Shown piece after piece: positions 1 through 12,063 of a stretch of 64,000 bases of DNA. Source of the DNA: Rhipicephalus microplus (taxonomy: Eukaryota > Arthropoda > Arachnida > Ixodida > Ixodidae); assembly GCF_043290135.1 (NCBI RefSeq), contig NW_027464589.1, positions 6,019,001 to 6,083,000 on the forward strand, given 5' to 3'. Made by a program: the position numbers and the translations under genes. Below the pieces are notes generated by a model. It ran no database searches. It saw only the letters and a list, made by a program, of their open reading frames with translations, and was not told the DNA's origin. Position 1 is the stretch's first letter; the number at the start of each line of letters is the position of its first letter.

Positions 1-192
1 GCCAGGATGGCGTCAACTTTTTCGCCGGGGGTAATTGTAGTGAATAAGAAAGACGTTGATACCATCAGGTCAGCTATCATCAGCACAAGAAGAAGGCACG
101 AGATCGGCGATCAAGCACCGTCATCTGGGTTCGCCTGCGTTCCTTTAGAGCTACCACCCGCTTGCTCAGTCCTTCAATAAACCCCCTTTACA
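1..192 (+). mobile_element. 3' end of a Ty3/gypsy element with 3' LTR
   Basis: Bases 36-192 run from TGTAG to TTTACA, a TG...CA boundary of 157 bp, with an AATAAA signal at 176-181. The bases just before it (1-35) match in pattern the stretch between the pol stop and the 3' LTR of the complete gypsy at 45201-45236 (both contain GCCAGGATGGC followed by CGCCGGGG/CGCGGGG and GTAAT). This is therefore read as the tail of a plus-strand gypsy of the same lineage whose body lies left of the window. The LTR sequence itself differs from that of the element at 40212, so it is a different family. Confidence 0.65.
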
Positions 193-247
193 GAATTAAC
201 ATTCTCCACACCACATGATGTGGACAACATTAGATCGTTTATAAGTT

Positions 248-502
248 GCCCCACCGCGGTGGTCTAGTGGCTAAGGTGCTCGGCTGCTGACACGCAGGTC
301 GCGGGATAGAATACCGGCTGCGGCGGCTGCGTTTCCGATGGAGGCGGAAATGTTGTAGGCCCGTGTGCTCAGATTTGGGTGCACGTTAAAGAACCCCAGG
401 TGGTCGAAATTCCCGGAGCCCTCTACTACGATGTCTCTCATAATCATATGGTGGTTTTGGGACATTAAACCCCACGTATCAATCAATCATCAATCATCAT
501 CA
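248..502 (+). repeat. tRNA-derived SINE, family A copy 1
   Basis: The head carries pol III-like boxes: GGTCTAGTGGC (A-box-like) and a decayed B-box region around GCGGGATAGAATACC. The body matches the copy at 19390-19641 nearly base for base and the antisense copy at 46130-46372 more loosely. It ends in an (ATCA)n tail, as expected for a SINE mobilised by a LINE with a short-repeat tail. The B box is mutated relative to the second copy (GATCGAATCCC), so this copy is probably inactive. Confidence 0.8.
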
Positions 503-811
503 ACCGTTTATAGGTTTAGATATGCCTTCGACAGGAGCACTGATAGGTGACATGAAGCAGTACTCAAGGTCAGAGATGCAGGAAACTGATGAAAAGTCTT
601 CATTTCTTAAAACGGAGCAAAAAAAAAACTGATTGAAGGTAGAAGCACATTCAGATGCAGACACAGGAATATTATCAGTGTTCTGTAATGTAACCATGTC
701 ACTGCCACGATCAGGCAAAACGGCACGCCAGAACTTTCTGGGCCGGGGTTAGTGGGCAAAGGTGGAAACAGATCAGTGTTAAAATATTTCTTTTTCGCTT
801 CACTAACAGCA
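503..811. other. unassigned sequence
   Basis: No coding region, RNA gene or repeat boundary could be supported here. Short ORFs on both strands lack recognisable motifs. Confidence 0.4.
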
Positions 812-1240
812 AAAGTTGCCGCAAGTTTGTTTGATCGGCATTGTCGTTTCACTCGGCCTATAAGTGGCATCATAACGTGCTAAACAAAGTATGCAAGGTA
901 CTTACAAGCTTGTAATAAGTAGTTTGTAGTAAGCAGCGAGTGGAGGCAGCCATGATGTAGAAGCAAACCACGATGTTGTCGTCTGCTATGCGGAATTCCA
1001 GCAGCCATATCAAAATGCCTTAGCGCCTTTGAAAACTGTTTTATTTTACCCTATACACAGCAATAAATTATACAAATATTTTAGTTGCTATTTCTTTGAA
1101 AAAGTTATCGGAAAGTAAAAGAATGTAAAAACCTTTTCAGTTATAAGTAAATTAGTAATTTTTCAATCCCTGTACGATTACTGACAGATTCCAGACTGTG
1201 CCGTTATCGCGTCCAATTTTTTTATTGACTTAATGAGTAC
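812..1240. repeat. diverged direct duplication, copy A
   Basis: This stretch aligns by eye with 1605-2065. Shared landmarks include CAAGCTTGTAATAAGTAGTTT versus GAGCTTGTAGTAAGTAGTTT, GCAGCGAGTGGAGGCAGCCATG, GTCGTCTGCTATGC, and GTTATAAGTAAAxxATTA. Copy B carries about 55 extra bases in the middle. No ORF is conserved between the copies, so it is read as a non-coding repeat family or an old local duplication. Confidence 0.65.
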
Positions 1241-1604
1241 ATAAATCCCTTGGTCGCGAAGCACTGCTCGTGAAGGGCACGCGGATATTTTGAAAACAAT
1301 ACAAAAGTAAATTACCGAATACTATTAACGAGGTGTTTTGACATCTTCAGCTACACAAGTGAAGAAACGTTAGCGGTATACTTTTACTTACTGCAGCAAA
1401 GGTTACATGGAGTGCGATAAACATTTCAGCCAACATTGTATAGCTTCTGTGCTTCGGGCATCTGCATTGGGGCTATGCGTAGTACGTACCTTGTTTGCGC
1501 ATTAAAGCTGATGCATGCATATGGTTCACTACTGTGCATGCTAAAATGTTACTCATGTGTCTTTTATTTTATGTAAGCATCGATCGATTGACTCGCAATA
1601 AAAC

Positions 1605-2065
1605 CGTTTATTGCTGCAAGCTTGTGTGATCAGCGTTGTCATTTCGCTCGGCCTGCATGTGGAATCACAACTTACTAAAGTAAGTATGCACGATACTTTT
1701 GAGCTTGTAGTAAGTAGTTTACGGCAATGTACCATATGGAAACGAGATAAATTGAGAAAGGGGCCCAGCTGCTGCAGCGAGTGGAGGCGGCCATGGCAAA
1801 GAAGCAGAAGACAATAGTGTCGTCTGCTATGCAGAATGCCAGCCGCCATATCAAACTGCCCTTGTGCTCTTGAAACTTATTCAATTTTATGCACTGCAAC
1901 GAGTTCCACAAAAAATCTTGTTAGTTATTTGTTTGAAAAAGTTATTTGGGAGTAAATGACTACAAAAGCTTTGTCAGTTATAAGTAAAAAATTAATATTC
2001 CAATCTTTTTACGATTACCGACAGAATCCAGAGTGCACTATCATTGCGGCCAATCTTTGTCCCCA
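1605..2065. repeat. diverged direct duplication, copy B
   Basis: Partner of 812-1240, offset by roughly 800 bp in the same orientation. It has an insertion of about 55 bases near 1722-1776 that is absent from copy A. Many substitutions separate the copies, so the event is old. Confidence 0.65.
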
Positions 2066-3639
2066 TTGGCTCTCCCTTGCTATCGTCTTTAAAAATGATA
2101 CACCAAAATTGCGGGTCACACGGCACACACAAGCTTCGCTGTACGCTTTGGCTTTTCTTTCAGACACGTTTCAACACGACATACAATATGCAAAAAAATT
2201 AGAAAGCCGGTATGCTTGCAAATGACCACAACAGTACGCGGTTGACCCATGAAAGGTATCATTCTATAATTTTTGGCTCGCAACTTAAACTTCCTTTTTT
2301 AGCAGGATCTTCAGCGCATTTCGTGGTATTTAAACATATTGTAAAACCTCATTATTTTGAACTCGGTTATTCCCAAATTTTGCATAATTCTAAGGATTTC
2401 CGCAGTCCCCTATTTCGCAATATAAGTTTGAGTAGATAATTTCAAGCGGTGGCTAGCACGAATCTGGTTAATTCTAATACTTTGAGGCGCCATGTGCCAG
2501 ATCCGAATTTCACCGCGAATCCGCTGAAACGACTGCCCTTAATAGCCACAATGGAACGTAGCGATACTAATGAGTGGAACCTCAAGCACCCCGGTTTCGC
2601 TTTTTCTAGCGCAAAAAAAAAAAAAAGCTGGTCTCGTGGTTAACCGAAACGTGCGCTTGCGTAAAATAGGACGGGCTTTGCTGCAGCACAGGGGTGACAT
2701 CGGGCAGCTTATCGCATGTTTCTCGCAACGTTAACGAGTCATGCTTTACCTATTCTTTCTGGGATCGTGAAAAACTAATAAAGGACAGTTTGGCAGAAAT
2801 CTTAATGTATGAGAACCTCCAATTGCCTGCTGTTCCAGCAGTTTTCGTCTTTGCACTGTTGGCGGAGTTCTTGCCAGCAGTTCATACTTCCAAAAGTTTC
2901 AAAGATCATTGCTTCCAGCCAAAACACATCGCAAGCTTCGTCATACTGGCCATTACTAAATCCCTAGTTATCACAGAAAAAATATGCGAATGGTCGCACC
3001 ATGACGTACTGACACAGCTAGAAGCTGCCCGCGTGTCACTACTGTGTTGCCGGGAAGATTTCTAGTTTTCCGTGAGCGCACATTTTAGTCAATCATGACA
3101 GCGGTTTTTTAAAGATGATAGCCTTTCTTGGGGACCTTCGACGCAAACATTTTGGCCGGTCTGTCTGTACATTTGTCTGTTTGTCCATTCTTAACAGCAC
3201 CAGGTATTTGAAACGACCGACCACATCCTCAGCGCCCACCAATGTTGCTCAAGATTTAGCGTTCATACTTGTGCAATTGTCAATTAAAAAGCAATTATCG
3301 CGCATGTCTGAGGCACCATAACAACACGTATATATTCTGCATGTGCGTATTTTACTAAAAAAGGAATACATAAGTAACTTTAAGGACCGTAGCGCTTATC
3401 ACGCTGCGCTGGCCACGCAACGCTTGCACGAAAAGGCGAGTGTTTCGAACGCTTTGCTAAGACAAGACGGTGGCGGCACCTACCCGTCGCCTTGCGTTAT
3501 ACACCTTATCACCTTTGAGACGGGTGCGCACACCCGTCTCAGAGCCACGCCCTTCGTTTTCCAAGCAAACTGCGAGATGGCGCTCATATCTCGTATGTAC
3601 TATAGCTCACTTGCTATATCATACCTCAAGTGTGATATA
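2066..3639. other. unassigned sequence
   Basis: No gene is supported. ORFs up to 123 codons (2694-3065 plus) show no recognisable domain. One perfect hairpin lies at 3516-3541. The right edge is the start of a LINE fragment. Confidence 0.4.
3516..3541. other. perfect short hairpin
   Basis: An 11-bp perfect stem (TGAGACGGGTG / CACCCGTCTCA) closes a 4-base loop, CGCA. No T-run follows and no gene sits next to it, so no terminator role is proposed. Confidence 0.6.
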
Positions 3640-4519
3640 AGTGCATGAGATCAGAAGTTCAAGCAAGATTAGAAATTGAACAACGTGAAATAGGTAGGCT
3701 TGCTCTAGGAGATCACGGGAATACACCAAATCATGGAGTACAACGTGATATAGGATGGACATCATTTAAGAGCAGAGAAGCTAGCAGCAAGATAAAATTT
3801 GAGAGAAATGGGGGAGGAGCATTGGGGCTAGGAAGTTTTTCAGCTACTTTTACATGAACAATGTCGATACAAAATGGAGTAAGCGAACCAGAAAATTGAC
3901 GGGAAAATGCTTAGAAAACAGCAGGGGGCCAAACCAAAAAGAACTATCGGTTAAAAAGAAGGTGAAGGAAATGAAGACTGAGATGTGGAGAATTGGCATG
4001 ATTAAGAAGTCTGCACTAGAGATCTATCGAACTTTTAAGCAGGAAATCGTATCTATGATAATACTCGAGGTAGTTCTCTACTGTTTGAAGCCAGGATGGG
4101 AGTATTGCGAACCAAGACATATCGGGCCAAATACGAAGGGGTAACAACGGTATGCAGTGCATGTGGAGAGGAGGAGGAAACTGCCGAACACTTGTTAATG
4201 TTCTGTAAAGTGCTCCACACTATAGTGCAGGATGATGGCACAGAGTTTCTCAAAGCACTGGAGTTTAGGGACAGGGAGGGCAAAATAAATTTTAAGCGGG
4301 TAGAATTAACTAGAAGGAGGTTATCTGATTGGTGGCTGAAGTCAAGGCACGAATGAAAATTAAACCATTCACCGCAAAGTACCAGTCCTATACTCCACTA
4401 TTTAAAGAAAAAAAAAAGATAAATCTAGTTGTTGGCTCACTAAGTATTACGGCTAGGTGGCGTTAGCTGCCGCCTGATTTAAAGGGTACAGCCACATCAA
4501 TTCATCCATCCATCCATGA
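3640..4519 (+). pseudogene. 5'-truncated LINE (family L-A), ORF2 C-terminus and 3' UTR
   Basis: Broken ORFs (3645-3857, 3854-4144, 4096-4356) encode the region downstream of reverse transcriptase of a non-LTR retrotransposon. They align residue for residue with 61560-62287. The last piece contains a C-x2-C...H-x4-C knuckle (CSACGEEEETAEHLLMFC) typical of LINE C-termini and stops at 4354-4356. A shared 3' UTR then leads to a (CATC)n tail near 4500-4516. Several frameshifts separate the pieces, so this copy is dead. Confidence 0.8.
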
Positions 4520-4870
4520 CGTGACTTGATGCGCTCGTTCGCCTCCGCTGCACGCTCGGGGCACTCACACAGCGCCTCCAGAATACCATTCACCGATTTT
4601 CTTGCACAGAACTTCAAATAAATGTTTTGTTCACTCTCTCCGCACACAAGACATCTTTCGACGACATTTGCAGTTTAACATGCAGATACGGTGCCAATTT
4701 TTTTTTTGTTTTTTTTAGGTGGCAACAGTGAGGCCCATCATTCCTCCATGTTTGCGGCAAAAAAGTATTTCCGGAAAACATAACCTGTGGAGCCACAAGC
4801 TCGCTGGCACAGCTAACGACGAGCACCAATTACTTTGAATAAGTTCCTTGCATCCCACTTTGTGTATGTT
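4520..4870. other. unassigned sequence
   Basis: No gene or repeat boundary supported. Confidence 0.4.
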
Positions 4871-4947
4871 CTGTCAATTCGAAAACCCGCTTAATTCGAA
4901 GATTTGTTGCTGCCCCAGTGACTTCAAATTAGCGAGGTTTTACTGTA
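4871..4947 (-). repeat. putative pogo/Tigger-type DNA transposon terminus
   Basis: Read on the minus strand from 4945, the sequence begins CAGTAAAACCTCGCTAATT and continues with repeated ATTCGAA words. This is the usual look of pogo/Tigger terminal repeats. It abuts TA at 4946-4947, the dinucleotide target of that superfamily. The second end was not found, so it is probably a solo remnant. Confidence 0.45.
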
Positions 4948-5878
4948 CTTAGAATAAGTGCGCGCTATCTGGAAAATGTGCTGACACACACCGGTGCTCC
5001 AGGTCAGTGCTAAGAAGAAAAAAGGGCTACAAATATGAGCTGGCCTTCTGATTTGTATTTCTTGCAAGTATACGCAAGAAACTCAACAACCTAAAACAAT
5101 GCCTAGTGGCATCATGCAACTTCATCAATGAAACAGACAACAAAATGCTATGAATGCAAGAAGTCTTGCCACTTGTTTCCCATATTGCGCCACTGCAAGT
5201 AGACTTAAATGGAATGAGTTAATACTGTCATTAACTTTTACATAGCTCCTGGCCACACCACAGGTGTTTGACTGCCATTATTAAGACTTACCTGGGATGC
5301 TTTGAATATGTTTATTTAAACTTTTCTTTTTGGGAGTGGGGGGAGGGGGCTGAAATGACTTCATTCATGAGGATTTTGCAGTTGAAAACCTACTTGGAAA
5401 GCCCACTAACCTAGCACTAATTATCAATAATTTTCTTTGGTGAAGCTACGACATTTACAATTGTATGTTTACTACTGTTCACCTCACTTTTGTTTTCAAT
5501 TGTGGTGTATTTTTTAAGCTGTTCCATTTAATAGACTTCTGGAATTTAAAGGGACCCTGAAACGGTTTTGGCGATTTTTCACTAACCCATTGGGCCGGTA
5601 GGCCAAGTCCCAAGGGTAATTTAGAGACTGATTTGAGCTCTCTGCGTAAACTGTGTGTAATTTATTACAAAGCTTTAAAGCTGCGGGTTGCTCGAGATCG
5701 CTGCAGATCACTGCGACTCGGCCAAACGCATTTTCAACACCAGGAGATATTTTCTGCATTTTTAAACCAAACATGATGAAAATATACATGCTTATGTAGA
5801 TTTTCTTGTTGATTTCAAATATGCAAAAATGTTTATTGTATGTCAATTAATATAGAAGATACAAAATGCTGCCACTCT
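4948..5878. other. unassigned sequence
   Basis: No gene is supported. A repeat-like segment beginning AAAGGGACCCTGAAACGG near 5549 recalls dispersed tick repeats, but there is only one copy in the window, so it is not called. Confidence 0.35.
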
Positions 5879-6194
5879 CAATCAATCAATCAAATCAAAT
5901 TTTATTTTCACTCCAGACAATACAGCACATTGTCACTGCGAAAATAGGGGACCAGAGAAAAAAGCTGCGCTTGCACAGCTTGACTAAGCTCTGGTCACCC
6001 GTACAGCAGTAGTGACAGGGCAAAACATCTAACAAGTCTATATAGCCACAGTATATACAATGCGATTACCAAAAGTAGTTATGTAGACTACAGTGTTCTA
6101 ATGAAAAAAAAAACATCAATGTATGTTTTAAGTTACAATCACTTTAGTAAAACCAGCTACTGTAAATACACAAACATGAGTAGTTCTAATACAT

Positions 6195-7907
6195 TTATAT
6201 AAACAGATTTAGTAAGGTTTTGTTAGTAAAGTTAAGAACGTCAACATTTCTTATTTCTAGTTCATTTAGTGTGGTTGCGAGTACATAATCAAGTTTTTCT
6301 TTCCCATAATGGGTACGCGAGAAAGGAACGTGGTATGGTGGGTGATACCTGAAAGGATAAGAAATTGTATTTGCTGGAAGATTTGCAATTTCTTCGAATA
6401 GCTGTGTTCTTCCTAATGTGGCATTTTTGTATGTTCTCAGTAATTTATGCTTGTATATGTTGTGAATCTTCACAATTTTATGTTTGTGAAATAAAGCTTC
6501 TGTGTGTTCTAGAAATGAGACATTTTCTATTGAACGAAGTGCTTTTTTCTGGACCAAGAATATTTGCTGTAAGTTTGATAATGTTGTGTTTCCCCATATT
6601 AGCGTGCAATAATATAAGTGAGAGTTGAAAAGCGCGAAATATAACATTCTTTTAATGCTAACAGGAAAAGTGTGACGGTTTCGGCTTAATACACCGGCTG
6701 CTCTACTTAATTTTGGCAATAAGGTTCTCACATGTTCATTCCAGGACATATTTTCTGAAAAAATTACACCAAGAATCTTAATATGTTTCTCGATTTTGAT
6801 TTGAAATGGCCCAAGAGTTATATAATCATCAATGCTTCTTAAAATGCCCGGGGCACGGAACAACACACATTTAGTTTTCGATTCGTTTAAAGTAAGCCTA
6901 TTGAACTTGCATCAGATCTGTAAGTAATGACAGAATGTATCACCCTTTCGTGTTATGGTCTCCAAGTCTCTTCCCTCAAGAAGTACCGAGAAATCGTCGG
7001 CATATATAATATATTTACAATCCTTATAGATTCTTACAATATCATTAATATAGAAAAGGAAGAGAATCGGTCCTAGTATGCTACCCTGCGGAACCCCATA
7101 TTCAATAGGCCTAAGGTGTGATTTACATTTATTTAGTTCAACGTATTGGTAGCGCGTTTTCAAATAAGATTTAATAAGTTGTAACACTGTCCCACGTAAC
7201 CCATAATGTTCTAACTTTTCAAATAAAAATGAGTGGTTTACCCGATCGAAAGCTTTACTAAAATCTAGAAATATACCCAGTGTCATGACCTTATCTTCAA
7301 AGTTGTGTAATATTTCCTCTTTTTGAACAAGAAGTGCTGTCTCAGTGCAACGTCCCTTTCTGAAGCCAAATTGGTGATCTGTTAATAGATTGTATTTTGT
7401 AATAAATTTCTCAATACGACAATTTATTACTTTCTCGAGTCCCTTTGAAAAGACAGGTAATATTGACACAGGACGATAGTTGCTTAAGCTATTTTTGTCT
7501 CCATTCTTGTAAATCACTGAAACTCTAGCCACCTGCATGCTGTCTGGAAAAAGCCCAGTAGAGATAGCAGCGTTATATATGTGTGTAAGCACTGGTGCAA
7601 TTAAGTCTATAACATATTTGATTGGTTTTATTTCTAAATCATCCACATCACGGCTACGACTGTTCCTAAGCTTCTGATACAGCATTGTCACTTCAGGGAC
7701 AGATGTTGGCTGCAAGTACATTGTGTGGGATAGTCTCGGGATACGATTAGCAGCTTCGTGACAGTAGGTGCTACTTCCAATTTCAACAAAGAAAGTATTG
7801 AAAAGGTTGGCGAGTTCGGCCCCACCAATCGTTTTGTCATTGATGAAGAGGTTGTCGATTGTATAATCCTTGGTATTCTGGTTTAGTAATTCGTTTATTT
7901 TTTCCAC
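6195..7907 (-). pseudogene. LINE ORF2: reverse transcriptase and C-terminal region
   Basis: The RT palm is recognisable in order: the SNYRPVSILP block, GFRKGRCTE, LDFSKAFDRVNH, YGVPQGSILGPILFLFYINDI and the catalytic YADD box (IIYADDFSVLLE). The frame continues below 6912 after a single in-frame TGA at 6912-6914, into a region ending near 6195 that holds the usual LINE segment SKTKCVLFR and a KxxSRAAGVLSR block. Because the frame is otherwise preserved, the stop looks like one TGG-to-TGA change. The RT core itself appears intact. Confidence 0.85.
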
Positions 7908-7996
7908 ACTTTGTTACCACTACACAAGCAATCGTTGTCAAATACATGCTTATAATATTCGTTTTTTGATTTTTTAATGTCTTTATTCAACTTATT

Positions 7997-8344
7997 TCAA
8001 AATTTTTTAAACTCTTTTAATTTTTCCGTGTTACGAGACTTAAGAAAGTTGGCAAAAAGCTTATTCTTATGTTTAATAAGCTTGATGTATTCATGTGTGA
8101 TCCCCGGTTTGTGAACCCTTTTTTGTTTACGGTATGTCCGTAATGGGAACGGCTCTAAATAATGTTTTTTGAAAATTTTTATAAATAAGTCATAACACTT
8201 ATTGCTGTCTTCAAGAAGAAATACTTCCCTCCAATCTGTTTTAGAAATCTTATCCCGAAACACCTCTAGCGCTTGAGACGATATATCCCTGTACACGAGC
8301 TGAGGCCAATCCCTTTGTTGCAATGAACTGTTACGGTTAAGCAT
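7997..8344 (-). pseudogene. LINE ORF2 linker between endonuclease and RT
   Basis: A basic segment with the pattern HKxKLFANFLKSRNTEKLKEFKKF, which matches in position and style the segment NKLYHDFIRSRNTDVLAEYKKY of the LINE at 34935. It lies between endonuclease and RT and is in a different frame from both, which shows frameshift decay. Confidence 0.7.
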
Positions 8345-8430
8345 GCAAAATGTAGGTAGGTGATCACTGACGTCACTGTTGATAACGCCAGAGAGAATGC
8401 CATCAGTGTTTCGGTTAGTAATGAACTAAT

Positions 8431-9033
8431 CTAGCACAGATGCTGATGAAAGAGTAACGCGTGTAGGTGTTGATATAAGATTTTGAAACCGTTCCTTTGT
8501 AATACAAGCAAAAAATCATTCGCCGCACTCAAGCCTTTTGCAATGTCAATGTTCATATCACCGCCTATTGTTAGTAACCATCTGTTTTCACTGGCACATG
8601 AAAGCAAAGAATCGAGAAACTTCAAGAACGCCGAGATGTTGCCACTTGGTGGTCTGTACAGAACAGCGAACACATTGCTATTTTTCTTAATACAAATGGC
8701 TTCGATATCACAAGTAACAGTGCTAAATTTTGGTAAAATTTCAAAACCTGGTATAGCAACCTGAATAGAAACTCCACCACCCCTACAATTTTTTCTGTTT
8801 AGAAAAAAATGATCATAAGACGGTAAAACAAAGTGATCTGAATTTTCATTGTACCAAGTCTCAGTGAACATAAGTGCATCGAAACTAATATTGCAGGATT
8901 CTAAAAGGGCGTAGATTTCATCAAATTTACATTGCATGGATCTAATATTTAGATGGAAAACATTAAAAAGCTTCTCTGGGTTGTCAGATATGATACCACG
9001 CATGTCCTCAGGTAGCACGTAGTTAGCATCCAT
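8431..9033 (-). pseudogene. LINE ORF2 endonuclease domain
   Basis: Apurinic/apyrimidinic endonuclease-like domain that nicks target DNA for target-primed reverse transcription. Visible motifs in order are FHLNIRSM, LMFTETW, NRKNCRGGGVSI, AVLYRPPSG and GGDMNID. The C-terminal SDH box is not in this frame. The start at 9031-9033 is an ATG; the ORF1 remnant lies just upstream in another frame. Confidence 0.85.
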
Positions 9034-9082
9034 GTTTCTACAATCTGGACAATCGAAGTGTTCGCGCAGGGGGCGCGCATCC

Positions 9083-9508
9083 TTATCCTCTGGCGGTAAT
9101 CTTGTCCAAATCGCTCTCTCGTTTTATTGCCACGATGGATGAAGTCTCATCGCGACGGGCAAAAATGGCGCCGTTTTTTATACAGACAAACTTCCAGCCA
9201 TGTTCGCACTTGCGCGCTATTGCCATACCAAGTAGTCTTTTTAGATACTGACAAAGGTGTTCATTTACAAAGATAGGATGATTTGCTTCACTTCTAGAAG
9301 CTTCCAGTGATAGACCCAGGCTTCCGCTCATAAGTTTTGTTTTCTTAGCCTTCTCTAGAACCTTGTCTCTCTTTTCGCGCTTCACGAACTGAACAATAAT
9401 GTTCTTCTTTGTCTTGTCTTTCATTGCCACTCTGTCAATTACATCTATATCGTTTGCGCAGACAGGTTCACTGATGGCCATTCCAATTTGAGCAAGAACA
9501 TCTCCCAA
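9083..9508 (-). pseudogene. LINE ORF1 C-terminal fragment
   Basis: The product resembles nucleic-acid-binding ORF1 proteins of CR1/Jockey-type LINEs. It has an RRM-like strand (NIIVQFVKREKRDKVLEKAKK) followed by FVNEHLCQYLKRLLG and a short C-terminal domain. The N-terminal part is missing, either lost by 5' truncation or decayed. It precedes the endonuclease domain by about 50 bp, the normal ORF1-ORF2 order. Confidence 0.6.
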
Positions 9509-9560
9509 ACACTCATTCGGTGTTTTTGTAACACCTTTGATCTCAAGGTTTTTGTTGAGA

Positions 9561-11700
9561 TTTATCTAAACGCTATTGTTTTTGGAGACAATAGGAAACA
9601 AAGAGCTTATCAAAAAGTGAATATTATTGCATTGCTAGACAGTGTAATTAGCAATAAAGACAATGCTGCAAGCAGATTTTAAATCAAAGAACTAGTGATT
9701 CTGCAAATGATGAAAGTTCACGAGCTATGTCATGGCTATCACATGCAAGGAAATTCGATAACTGTTAATTTTATATGGCCAGCAAACGAAAATGCTGCTC
9801 TCAGCACTTTGTAATACACAGATTGGGCTTTCTGCTAACAAGAAATTATTACTCTAGTTGTTCTAAATCATAAGATATCAACTTGACAAACTAGTAAAAT
9901 GACCAAAAAGCATGTTTTGAGAAAACTGAGCAAAACAAACAAAACTCATTTATTTACATAACTGCACTTGAAAAAGCTTAATATGCACCGGGCATACAGT
10001 CCTTTTGGCTATTAGCCCCCTGTGTGGCGCCTTTCCAGTGATGGTGCATGTTTTCAGTTGCTTGTCGCTTCTTGGCTGATGGTGCCATGCACCCTCCATC
10101 CTTTTCAGCCATGCAGCTGCGGTTTTGCCAGCTGGTGTTTAGGCTCAGGTTTGTCGTGATGTCTTCCGATGCCCTTTCGTTGTGTGCATTAAACTTGAGC
10201 ACTGCTTCTGCCACAGCTGCCTCCACTTCACGTGGAGCAGACGATAGCCAGGAAACTCCATCGATAGGGAGGCAAGCTAAAGTCACATGCGCTAAGTAGC
10301 GAATAGGAGGGCGCTCTGATACCTCTTTTTGCCGCGCATTTTTAAGCTGTCAATGGCTGAATCGGGCCTGTTATGGCGGGAGTTTGAAGGCAAAAGACGA
10401 CTCTCAAATGAGATCAAGATGGTCGCATTGGCATACATGGAAGGGCAGGGGCCCGTCGCAGAAAATGTGCGATTTCAACGTCGATTTAGGCCCAGATTTA
10501 GCTGATAGGTGCTGTATAAAGAGCCTTAGTGGCTAAAATAATGATAATATAGGCATGAAATTCACAGTATAAGTGCACAAGTCGCTGTATATTTCAAGAA
10601 CGCAATAAAAAAAACAAGTTTTTTTCGCGAGTTTTCGGTCTCCACAAGCCATGTCCCCCTTAATTCATTGACTGTACTTGGGGAAATTCATCCAAGATGC
10701 TTATGGCTGCTTAAGGGGCCGATTGTAAGCATGCAGCTTCACGTTGTGGCATATTATGCGGGAAAACGAAGAAGTCAAGAAATATTTGCACCACATTGTC
10801 TCTTAATAAATTAATTGTATAACTGCAATACTCCATTTGTGTACGTCATAATGCATAATCACCAAATCACAGCAGTGCAATGAAATGTTGGCTTCTCATC
10901 TAACAAGAACTTGGCAGCTTATTAAAAAAAAAAGAACTGCTAATTAGTAGAACTGCATGCAGAGGTAATGTGCCTATTTCATCCGAGATGTTAAAAAAAC
11001 AACAACAAAAATGCCAAAGTAGTTTTTATACCAATACAATAAACTCTCCAGCCTCTCTGAGTATTATACAAAATTTCTTGGCAGCATGTTTTTAGTACAC
11101 ACATATAAAACGATTCATGCTATGTATATAGAATCATTGCACATAAAATGTGTGAATGGAAATGCAAAGACAACACTTAAACCATTGTCATCTATTGTGC
11201 CTGTGGTAAAAGAAATTGCTGCTTTTTTTAGGATCACACACTGCCCCAGAAAAGTGTCGGAGAGTGTGGCACAGCCTTGGTACCTTCTGCTAGTCAGGTT
11301 AGTCCTGCTCTGTTTGAGTACATTGGCACTGCACAAACGTTAGAGTGAAATGTATATCTGTTGCTTAGCATTGCTGCATATTATGTAAAATAACTCAGTA
11401 ACACCTTTCTTATGCAGCCACACACTGTGCAACAAGCTGATGCCGGATAAGGCAGCTCGATTTCCACAGCTCTCAGCTCCCAGATGAAAAAAAATATTTT
11501 GTGTTCTTTGAAACATCACTTGGCACCAGGGAAGTTATCGTAAAAACCAGAAAAATTTATTAATCCTAAGTGTGTTGTTGTTTAAAACAAACACAAGCTC
11601 TTTTATAAAAAGTGATTTTAGTACCACGTGGCCACAAAGACAGTGTGATGTATAAAGAATAGTTCATCAAAAGTGCAGGTGTAACATAATATACAGCAGC
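9561..11700. other. unassigned sequence before the 2A LINE
   Basis: No gene is firmly supported. A minus-strand ORF at 9978-10286 has no in-frame ATG at its start. It may be a decayed exon because a TTTAG acceptor-like word precedes its first codons, but no family was recognised. Confidence 0.35.
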
Positions 11701-12063
11701 AGTGGGCTTGGCAGCATGTCAGCAACGCCTCACGTTCACGCGATCCGCTTGCCTTTCGTGCAGTCACTCACCCTGATGTGCCTGCTGACATCCTTCCATG
11801 GGCCGCCCTGCGTAGCCGTTGGAGACCCGATGTTCGTGGGCCACCAGCTGCTGCATCTTTCAATTGCGACAGTCTTCGTTCAACGAGATCCTGGCTCCGA
11901 AAACGAGCGGCGTGTGCATGATGATCTTCGCAGGCACACCCCTGCCTACGTCATCGCTCAGCTGCCTCATGCCCTTTCCTTCTGTGGATGCTTCACCGCT
12001 ACGTCGACCACTCTGACGTCACAGCAGCACTATATAAGGCCTGACAAAACGTCACCCGCTTCC
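11701..12063 (+). promoter_or_regulatory. LINE 5' promoter monomer with TATA box and initiator
   Basis: The sequence starting AGTGGGCTTGGCAGCATGTC at 11701 is repeated at 12064, giving a 363-bp monomer followed by a partial second one. Near the end of the first monomer TATATAAGG lies at 12031-12039. Exactly 33 bases after its first T is the A of TCCAGTGGG (12064), an initiator-like word that marks the start of the next monomer. This suggests transcription from monomer 1 begins at the first base of monomer 2. The second 2A LINE has the same layout and spacing. Confidence 0.7.

Larger units (their letters stand above)
5879..9560 (-). mobile_element. CR1/Jockey-like LINE, near full length, inactive
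   Basis: Read right to left, the element has an ORF1 remnant (9508-9083), an apurinic endonuclease (9033-8431), a linker (8344-7997), reverse transcriptase (7907-6912), a C-terminal region (6866-6195), a 3' UTR and a (TTGA)n tail at 5879-5900. Frames differ between ORF1, endonuclease, linker and RT, so several indels have accumulated. The 5' boundary is only approximate. The LINE at 34441-37362 belongs to the same clade but is a different family. Confidence 0.8.

Noticed and set aside
267..330. Possible tRNA gene in the SINE head
   Set aside because: No acceptor stem pairing, B box mutated, body shared with other SINE copies.
9978..10286. Minus-strand ORF with a faint cystatin-like feel (EAAVAEAVLKFN)
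   Set aside because: No in-frame ATG, no QxVxG or PW motif, so a cystatin call cannot be supported.
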